Shown in pieces: positions 5,401 to 11,031 of a stretch of 11,031 nucleotides of DNA (its first letter is position 1; every line of letters begins with the position of its first letter). The notes under the pieces are model-generated. The model was not told the origin of the DNA. It was given only the letters and a program-made list of their open reading frames with translations, and ran no database searches. Both the position numbers and the translations under genes were made by a program. This stretch comes from Sulfuritalea sp. (lineage in GTDB: Bacteria > Pseudomonadota > Gammaproteobacteria > Burkholderiales > Rhodocyclaceae), in NCBI GenBank assembly GCA_022843505.1, contig JALHNN010000046.1, forward strand, positions 1-11,031, read 5' to 3'.

Positions 5401-6845
5401 ACGCGATGGCCATTCTGGAACAGCTTCGCCAGCGCGGCGTCGTCGCCAGCCGATTGACGGGCGATTCACGGCGCGTGCAGCCGGGCGATGTCTTCGTCGC
5501 CTTTCCCGGCGCCCATGTCGATGGCCGCGATTTCATTGCCCAGGCCTTGGCCAACGGGGCCGCTGCCGTCATTGCAGAGCAGGGTCCAAGAGTCGGCGCT
5601 GCCGGTACGCCGATTGTCGAGGTTGCCGGATTGGCCGCGCTCTGCGGCGAGATCGCCCACCTCGTCTACGGGCGCCCCTCCGAAAGGCTCTGGCTGGCCG
5701 GCGTTACCGGCACCAACGGCAAAACCTCGGTCTCGCAGTGGATCGCCCAGGCCATGGAGGCCATGGGTCGCCGCTGCGCAGTGATCGGTACCCTGGGCAA
5801 CGGTTTCGCAGGCGCCCTGGCGGAATCGCCCAACACCACGCCCGACGCGATCACCCTGCACGCGGCGCTGGCCGGCTTCCTGCAGCGCGGTGCGCAGGCC
5901 TGCGCCATGGAAGTGTCATCGATAGGACTCGACCAGGGCAGGATCAACGGCGCCGCCATCGACGTCGCCGTGTTCACCAACCTGACGCGCGACCACCTCG
6001 AATACCACGGCAGCATGGAAGCCTACGCCGCGGCCAAGGAAAAGCTGTTCACCCGGCCCGGACTGGGCGCCGCCGTGATCAACCTCGACGATGCCTTCGG
6101 CCGCGAGCTGGCGCGCCGCCTCAAGGGCCGCCTGCCGACCCTCGGCTACACCCTTGGCGGCGCGGCGGCGGAGACAGATGAACTCCTGTGCGCGGAAAGC
6201 CTGCGCCTGGGGGCGGCCGGCATCGAGTTCGAACTGAAAGGCGCCACCATCTCGGCGCCGGTGGTGGGCCGCTTCAACGCCTCCAACCTGCTGGCGGTGG
6301 CGGGCGCCCTGCTGTCGCGCGGCGAGGGCCTCGATGCGGTCGCCGCCGCGCTGCGCGGCCTGCGTCCGCCGCCGGGACGCATGCAGGCGCTCGGCGGTCA
6401 TGGCGAGCCCCTGATCGTGGTCGACTATGCCCACACGCCCGATGCGCTGGAAAAAGCGCTGGGCGTGCTGCGCGAAACCGCGGCGGCGCGCGGCGGCAAG
6501 CTGGCCTGCGTCTTCGGTTGCGGCGGCGAGCGCGACCCGGGCAAGCGTCCGCAGATGGGGGCGGTGGCGGAAGCGCTGGCTGACGCCGTGCTGGTCACCA
6601 GCGACAATCCGCGCGGCGAGGATCCGGAGGCGATCATCGCCGCGATCCTCGGCGGCATGAAATCCAGGCCGAGGGTGGAGGCCGACCGCGCCCGCGCCGT
6701 GGCCGCCGCCGTGGCCGAAGCCGATGTCGCCGACGTGATCCTGCTGGCCGGCAAGGGACACGAGCCCTACCAGGAAATCGCCGGGGTGCGCCATGCCTAC
6801 TCCGATCTCGAGGCCGCAAAGTCGGCGCTGGAGGCACGGCGATGA
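5397..6845 (+). CDS. murE: UDP-MurNAc-L-Ala-D-Glu:meso-diaminopimelate ligase MurE
   Basis: Cytoplasmic ATP-dependent ligase that adds the third residue of the peptidoglycan stem peptide. It has 482 residues against 495 in E. coli. The ATP loop GVTGTNGKTS is at residues 102-111, and the lysine expected to be carbamylated is Lys214 in AYAAAKEKLF. The DNPR motif (403-406) contacts meso-diaminopimelate and separates DAP-adding from lysine-adding enzymes, so the wall is predicted to be of the Gram-negative DAP type. VVDYAHTPDAL (341-351) and GKGHEPYQ (452-459) are also family hallmarks. The start GTG at 5397 overlaps the ftsI stop as GTGA, with GGGA (5387-5390) six bases upstream. An in-frame ATG at 5406 is a possible alternative and would remove only three residues. 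Confidence 0.97.
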   Translation: MNAMAILEQLRQRGVVASRLTGDSRRVQPGDVFVAFPGAHVDGRDFIAQALANGAAAVIAEQGPRVGAAGTPIVEVAGLAALCGEIAHLVYGRPSERLWLAGVTGTNGKTSVSQWIAQAMEAMGRRCAVIGTLGNGFAGALAESPNTTPDAITLHAALAGFLQRGAQACAMEVSSIGLDQGRINGAAIDVAVFTNLTRDHLEYHGSMEAYAAAKEKLFTRPGLGAAVINLDDAFGRELARRLKGRLPTLGYTLGGAAAETDELLCAESLRLGAAGIEFELKGATISAPVVGRFNASNLLAVAGALLSRGEGLDAVAAALRGLRPPPGRMQALGGHGEPLIVVDYAHTPDALEKALGVLRETAAARGGKLACVFGCGGERDPGKRPQMGAVAEALADAVLVTSDNPRGEDPEAIIAAILGGMKSRPRVEADRARAVAAAVAEADVADVILLAGKGHEPYQEIAGVRHAYSDLEAAKSALEARR

Positions 6846-8218
6846 TGCGTCTTTCCGCCGCCGGCGCTGCGATCGGTGTTGCGCACCAGGGCGCGGACGC
6901 CGAATTCGACGCGGTCGGCACCGACTCGCGTTCGGTGACGCCGGGCACGCTTTTCGTCGCGCTCAAGGGCGAACGCTTCGACGGCCACGACTACGTGCGC
7001 GACGTGCTGGCCAAGGGGGCCGTCGGCGCCATGGTTGAACGCGTCTGGGCCGATGCCAATCCGGGGCTGCCGCTGCTTGCGGTGAACGACACGCGGCTGG
7101 CCCTGGGCCAGCTCGCCGCCGCCTGGCGCGCGCGCTTCGCGATTCCCGTGATCGGAGTCACCGGCAGCAACGGCAAGACCACGGTCAAGGAAATGTGCGC
7201 CGCGATCCTGCGCGTGCACTTCGGCGGCGCGGCCGAGAGCGTGCTGGCAACGCGAGGCAACCTGAACAACGACATCGGCCTGCCGCTGACCCTGCTCGGC
7301 CTGCGTGACACGCATCGTGCGGCGGTGATCGAGATGGGCATGAACCACCCCGGCGAGATCGACTACCTGACGCACCTGGCGGTGCCCACGGTGGCGCTGG
7401 TGAACAATGCCCAGCGCGCCCACCTCGAGGGTCTGGGTACGGTACAGGATGTGGCCCTGGCAAAGGGCGAGATCTTCGCCGGCCTCGATGCGGACGGAAT
7501 TGCCGTGATCAATGCCGACGATGCCCATGCCGGCCTGTGGCGCGAACTCGCGCGCGAGCGCAGGCAGTTGAGCTTCGGCCTCGAGCAGGCGGCCGACGTG
7601 CGCGGCAGTTTCGTGCCGCGCGGCCTGGGCGGCGAGCTGCGGCTGGATACGCCTGCCGGGCCGCTTCTCGCCATGCTCGGCGTACCGGGCAGCCACAATG
7701 CGCGCAACGCCTGCGCGGCGGTGGCGGCGACGCTGGCCGCCGGGGCGTCGCCGGCGGCAATGAAGCAGGGGCTCGAAGCCTTTGCCGGCGTCAAGGGACG
7801 CCTGCAGCGCTGCCAGGGCCTCAATGGCGCGCTGGTGATCGACGACAGCTACAACGCCAACCCGGATTCGATGCGCGCCGGCATCGACGTTCTTGCCTCG
7901 GTCCCGGGCAAGCGCATTTTCGTCATGGGCGACATGGGCGAGGCGGGATCCGCCGCCGGCCAGTTCCACGACGAGATCGGCGGCTATGCCAAGAGCCACG
8001 GCATCGACCGCCTCTACTGCCTGGGCGACTTGTCACGCGCGGCGGCACACAACTTCGGCGAGGGCGGGCGGCATTTCTCCCGCCTTGAGGATCTCAACAA
8101 GGCACTCCTGGCGGAACTCGATCCGCAGGTGACGGTACTGGTCAAGGGCTCGCGCTACATGAAGATGGAACGCGTGGTCGAGGCGATTGCCGGAAAGGAA
8201 GGCAAAGATGCTGCTTGA
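6842..8218 (+). CDS. murF: UDP-MurNAc-tripeptide:D-alanyl-D-alanine ligase MurF
   Basis: Cytoplasmic ligase that attaches D-Ala-D-Ala, completing UDP-MurNAc-pentapeptide, the substrate of MraY. It has 458 residues against 452 in E. coli. The N-terminal part carries the TDSRSVTPGTLFVALKGE element (28-45) for UDP-substrate binding. The ATP loop GVTGSNGKTT is at 105-114, AHLEGLGT at 193-200, DDSYNANP at 334-341 and the C-terminal KGSRYMKMERVV at 435-446. The start ATG at 6842 overlaps the murE stop as ATGA; a second ATG follows immediately at 6845, so the exact first residue is uncertain by one codon. The 3' end overlaps mraY by 11 bases. Confidence 0.97.
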   Translation: MMRLSAAGAAIGVAHQGADAEFDAVGTDSRSVTPGTLFVALKGERFDGHDYVRDVLAKGAVGAMVERVWADANPGLPLLAVNDTRLALGQLAAAWRARFAIPVIGVTGSNGKTTVKEMCAAILRVHFGGAAESVLATRGNLNNDIGLPLTLLGLRDTHRAAVIEMGMNHPGEIDYLTHLAVPTVALVNNAQRAHLEGLGTVQDVALAKGEIFAGLDADGIAVINADDAHAGLWRELARERRQLSFGLEQAADVRGSFVPRGLGGELRLDTPAGPLLAMLGVPGSHNARNACAAVAATLAAGASPAAMKQGLEAFAGVKGRLQRCQGLNGALVIDDSYNANPDSMRAGIDVLASVPGKRIFVMGDMGEAGSAAGQFHDEIGGYAKSHGIDRLYCLGDLSRAAAHNFGEGGRHFSRLEDLNKALLAELDPQVTVLVKGSRYMKMERVVEAIAGKEGKDAA

Positions 8219-9377
8219 GCTTGCGCAGTGGTTGGCCAGGGACTTCCGCGGCTTCAACGTCTTCGGCTACATCACCTTGCGCGCGGTACTGGCGACGATG
8301 ACCGCGCTGGCGATCTCCTTCGTCTTCGGTCCGGCGGTCATCCGCTGGCTGACAGACAAGAAAATCGGCCAGTCGGTGCGCACGGACGGACCGCAGACCC
8401 ACCTCATCAAGGCCGGCACGCCGACCATGGGCGGGGCGCTGATCCTGATCTCGCTCGGCGTATCGACGCTGCTGTGGGCCGACCTGTCGAACCGCTTCGT
8501 CTGGATCGTGCTGATCGTGACCCTCGGCTTCGGCGCCGTGGGCTGGGTCGATGACTGGCGCAAGGTGGTCTACCGCAACCCCGACGGACTCTCGGCACGC
8601 GCCAAGTTCTTCTGGCAGTCGGTGATCGGCGTGGTCGCCGCGATCTACATCGCGTTTTCGATCTCGGCGCCGAACAACGAGAAGGTGATCGAACTCTTCT
8701 TCCAGTGGGTGGGCAGCGGCTTCACGCTGGAACTGCCGAGCAAGACCGACCTCATCGTGCCCTTCTTCAAGACCGTGTCCTACCCGCTGGGAATCTTCGG
8801 CTTCATGGTGCTGTCCTATCTGGTGATCGTCGGCAGCAGCAACGCGGTGAACCTCACCGACGGTCTCGACGGTCTCGCCATCATGCCGACGGTGCTGGTC
8901 GGTGCCGCACTCGGCATCTTCACCTACGTCGCCGGCCATGCCGGATTCTCCAAGTACCTGCTGCTGCCCTACATCCCGGGGGCGGGCGAGCTCACGGTGT
9001 TCTGCGGCGCGCTGGCCGGGGCAGGACTCGGCTTCCTCTGGTTCAACGCCTATCCGGCCGAGGTCTTCATGGGCGATGTCGGCGCGCTGGCGCTGGGTGC
9101 GGCGCTGGGTGCGGTGGCCATCGTCGCGCGCCAGGAAATCGTGCTCTTCATCATGGGCGGCGTCTTCGTCGCCGAGACGCTGTCGGTGATGCTGCAGGTC
9201 GGCTGGTTCAAGTACACCAAGAAGAAATACGGCGAGGGCCGCCGCATCCTGCGCATGGCACCGCTGCACCACCATTTTGAACAGACCGGATGGAAGGAGA
9301 CCCAGGTGGTGGTGCGCTTCTGGATCATCACCATCCTGCTGGTGCTGTTCGGCTTGTCCACCTTGAAGATCAGGTAA
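8208..9377 (+). CDS. mraY: Phospho-MurNAc-pentapeptide transferase MraY
   Basis: Polytopic inner-membrane enzyme that transfers phospho-MurNAc-pentapeptide to undecaprenyl phosphate, making lipid I. It has 389 residues, longer than the 360 of E. coli; the extra residues lie mainly in the region around 150-190, and this length is usual in betaproteobacteria. Catalytic and binding motifs are intact: VDDWRK with Asp115 and Asp116, NLTDGLDGLA (215-224), FMGD with Asp290, and the HHH motif at 354-356 in APLHHHFEQTGW. About ten hydrophobic segments are visible. The start ATG at 8208 is chosen over an upstream in-frame ATG at 8187 because AAGGAAGG (8195-8202) lies five bases before it and MLLELAQWLARDF is the usual opening. 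It overlaps the murF end by 11 bases and its TAA shares one base with the murD ATG. Confidence 0.97.
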   Translation: MLLELAQWLARDFRGFNVFGYITLRAVLATMTALAISFVFGPAVIRWLTDKKIGQSVRTDGPQTHLIKAGTPTMGGALILISLGVSTLLWADLSNRFVWIVLIVTLGFGAVGWVDDWRKVVYRNPDGLSARAKFFWQSVIGVVAAIYIAFSISAPNNEKVIELFFQWVGSGFTLELPSKTDLIVPFFKTVSYPLGIFGFMVLSYLVIVGSSNAVNLTDGLDGLAIMPTVLVGAALGIFTYVAGHAGFSKYLLLPYIPGAGELTVFCGALAGAGLGFLWFNAYPAEVFMGDVGALALGAALGAVAIVARQEIVLFIMGGVFVAETLSVMLQVGWFKYTKKKYGEGRRILRMAPLHHHFEQTGWKETQVVVRFWIITILLVLFGLSTLKIR

Positions 9378-10795
9378 TGGACATCCGGGGAAAGCGCGTC
9401 CTCGTCCTCGGCCTCGGCGAATCGGGCCTGGCCTGTACGCTCTGGTGCCTGCGTCAGGGCGCGCGAGTCCGCGTCGCCGATACCCGCGACACGCCGCCCT
9501 ATCTTGCGGAGCTGAACCGCCGTGTCCCCGGCGCCGACTCCCGCGTCGAGTTTGTCCCCGGCGAATTTTCCGCGGGACTGCTCGACGGTATCGGACTGCT
9601 GCTGCTATCGCCGGGCCTGCCGGGCGATCTTCCGCTGGTGGCCGAGGCCCGCCGGCGGGACATCGCCGTGGCTGGCGAGATCGAGCTGTTTGCCTGGGGC
9701 CTGAGGTTCCTGGACACGACGGCCCGGCCGCCCGTGGTGGCGGTCACCGGCACCAACGGCAAGACCACCACCACCGCGCTGACCGGCCACCTGCTGCGTG
9801 CCACGGGAAAGCGCGTCGGCGTCGCCGGCAATATCTCGCCCGCCGCGCTGACGGCATTGATGGACGCCCAGGATGCGCACGCCCTGCCGCAGATCTGGGT
9901 GCTCGAGCTGTCCAGCTTCCAGCTCGAAACGACACGCACGCTGCATCCGGCGGCGGCCACCGTGCTCAACATTTCCGACGACCATCTCGATCGCTACGAG
10001 GGTCTCGAGGACTATGCCCGGGCCAAGGCCGCGATCTTCCAAAGCCCGCCCGGCGCCCCCGCCATCCAGGTGCTCAATCGCGATGACGCGCGGGTGCGGC
10101 GCATGGCGCTTGCCGGCCATCGCATCATCAGCTTCGGCCTCGATGCGCCCGCCGGTGGCGAGGACTTCGGCATCCGCGAGAATCGCGGCGGACCCTGGCT
10201 GGTGCAGGGCGACCGCTTCCTCCTGCCGCTCGCCGAACTGCCGCTGGCCGGCCTGCACAACGCGGCGAATGCCATGGCCGCGCTGGCGCTTTGCGCCGCG
10301 CTGGGCTTCGATGCCAACGCCCTGCTGCCGGCCCTGCGCAGCTTCCGCGGCCTGCCGCACCGGGTCGAAAAAGTCGCCGAGATCGCCGGCGTCACCTGGT
10401 ACGACGATTCCAAGGGCACCAATGTCGGCGCCACTGTCGCCGCGCTGAGCGGGCTGGCAGGTATGAACGACCGCAAGTGCATTGTGATTCTCGGCGGCGA
10501 TGGCAAACAGCAGGATTTTTCGCCGCTGCGCGATGCCGTGGCCAGGCACGCGAGGGCCGCGGTCCTGATTGGTCGCGACGGCCCGTTGATCGGCCAGGCC
10601 ATTGCCGCGGCCGGCGTTCCGCTCGAAACTGCCGCCGACATGGACGACGCGGTGCGTCGCGCCGCCGCGCTGGCACGGCCCGGCGATGCCGCGCTGCTCT
10701 CGCCGGCCTGCGCCAGCTTCGATATGTTCCGCAACTACGAACATCGCGCCCAGGTGTTCGTCGCCGCCGTCAGGGCGCTGGAGCCGGGGCGATGA
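9377..10795 (+). CDS. murD: UDP-MurNAc-L-alanine:D-glutamate ligase MurD
   Basis: Cytoplasmic ATP-dependent ligase that adds D-glutamate to UDP-MurNAc-L-Ala, the second step of stem-peptide assembly. It has 472 residues, somewhat longer than the 438 of E. coli. The N-terminal Rossmann-like domain begins RVLVLGLGESG (7-17). The ATP loop VTGTNGKTT is at 123-131, ELSSFQLE at 177-184, DDHLDRY at 201-207 and the lysine expected to be carbamylated is Lys217 in ARAKAAIF. The C-terminal domain has DDSKGTNVGAT (343-353) and LLSPACASFDMFRNYEHRA (440-458). The start ATG at 9377 overlaps the mraY stop as TAATG. An in-frame upstream ATG at 9290 lies inside mraY and would add 29 residues unlike the family, so it is rejected. 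The Shine-Dalgarno match is weak (CAGG, 9371-9374), suggesting coupling. Confidence 0.97.
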   Translation: MDIRGKRVLVLGLGESGLACTLWCLRQGARVRVADTRDTPPYLAELNRRVPGADSRVEFVPGEFSAGLLDGIGLLLLSPGLPGDLPLVAEARRRDIAVAGEIELFAWGLRFLDTTARPPVVAVTGTNGKTTTTALTGHLLRATGKRVGVAGNISPAALTALMDAQDAHALPQIWVLELSSFQLETTRTLHPAAATVLNISDDHLDRYEGLEDYARAKAAIFQSPPGAPAIQVLNRDDARVRRMALAGHRIISFGLDAPAGGEDFGIRENRGGPWLVQGDRFLLPLAELPLAGLHNAANAMAALALCAALGFDANALLPALRSFRGLPHRVEKVAEIAGVTWYDDSKGTNVGATVAALSGLAGMNDRKCIVILGGDGKQQDFSPLRDAVARHARAAVLIGRDGPLIGQAIAAAGVPLETAADMDDAVRRAAALARPGDAALLSPACASFDMFRNYEHRAQVFVAAVRALEPGR

Positions 10796-11031
10796 ACCAC
10801 GGCCATGCCCTGCCGTCGCTGCGCGCGCAGCGGGCTCCCGCCGAGCTCGACGGCCTGTTGCTGTGGCCCGCGCTGGGGCTCCTGCTGCTCGGGCTGGTGA
10901 TGGTGTATTCGTCATCGATCGCCATGGCCGAGGGCAGCCGCTTCACCGGCCACCAGTCGGCCTATTTCCTGTTCCGCCACTCGGTCTTCCTCGCCATCGG
11001 CCTGATCGCCGGCATCACCGCCTTCCAGATT
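10792..11031 (+). CDS. ftsW: Peptidoglycan glycosyltransferase FtsW, 3'-truncated by the window edge
   Basis: SEDS-family polytopic membrane protein that polymerises lipid II into septal glycan strands in partnership with FtsI. Only the first 80 residues are in the window, out of an expected 380-430. A cytoplasmic N-terminus of about 20 residues is followed by a first membrane segment (about 21-45) carrying GLVMVYSSSIAMAE, the typical FtsW opening, and a second segment (about 63-79) begins before the window ends. The start ATG overlaps the murD stop as ATGA, with GGAG (10780-10783) eight bases upstream. The frame is open to the last base. RodA is a relative, but the position after murD makes FtsW the clear choice. 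Confidence 0.92.
   Translation, partial: MNHGHALPSLRAQRAPAELDGLLLWPALGLLLLGLVMVYSSSIAMAEGSRFTGHQSAYFLFRHSVFLAIGLIAGITAFQI

Noticed and set aside
9090..9113. Perfect 12-base tandem repeat in mraY encoding ALGA twice
   Set aside because: The same ALG-ALG pattern is part of the conserved MraY membrane segment after FMGD, so it reflects protein conservation and codon choice, not a recent duplication.
9605..10915. Long minus-strand frames antisense to murD, and similar ones under murE, murF and mraY
   Set aside because: Strong third-position GC keeps antisense frames free of stops; the + strand genes have full sets of family motifs.

Overview
The window looks like chromosomal DNA from a GC-rich proteobacterium, most likely a betaproteobacterium. 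The reasons are the high GC with strong G/C bias at third codon positions, a 389-residue MraY (longer than the 360-residue enterobacterial form), and proteins that read as close relatives of proteobacterial division and wall enzymes. The assignment is by family resemblance only; no search was run. All genes lie on the + strand.

Left part (1-1714): the window opens inside htpX, a membrane zinc protease of the cell-envelope stress response. A strong intrinsic terminator follows it, and then psd (phosphatidylserine decarboxylase), which makes phosphatidylethanolamine. A perfect TATAAT hexamer sits in the loop of the htpX terminator, just upstream of the GTG start of psd.

Middle (1715-2020): a 306-base gap with no gene I can support, but rich in structure. 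It holds a hairpin whose loop is a run of 12 C, a low-GC island (21 of 60 bases G/C in 1801-1860) with a perfect 13-bp inverted repeat, a candidate sigma70 promoter, and an array of TGGGN boxes spaced exactly 10 bases apart. The array matches the known binding pattern of MraZ, whose gene starts just downstream.

Right part (2021-11031): the start of the division and cell wall (dcw) cluster in canonical proteobacterial order: mraZ, rsmH, ftsL, ftsI, murE, murF, mraY, murD, and ftsW (cut by the window end). The genes overlap by 1 to 11 bases, or are 7 bases apart in one case, so this is a single translationally coupled operon. MurE, MurF and MurD build UDP-MurNAc-peptides, MraY loads UDP-MurNAc-pentapeptide onto the lipid carrier to give lipid I, and FtsW with FtsI (PBP3) polymerise and crosslink septal peptidoglycan, helped by FtsL. 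RsmH methylates 16S rRNA and MraZ is the cluster regulator.

I see no mobile element, CRISPR array, tRNA or rRNA, and no clearly new gene system. The points worth a second look are regulatory or compositional: the MraZ box array, the promoter-in-terminator arrangement before psd, the C12 hairpin, the low-GC palindrome, and a patch of atypical codon use inside rsmH.
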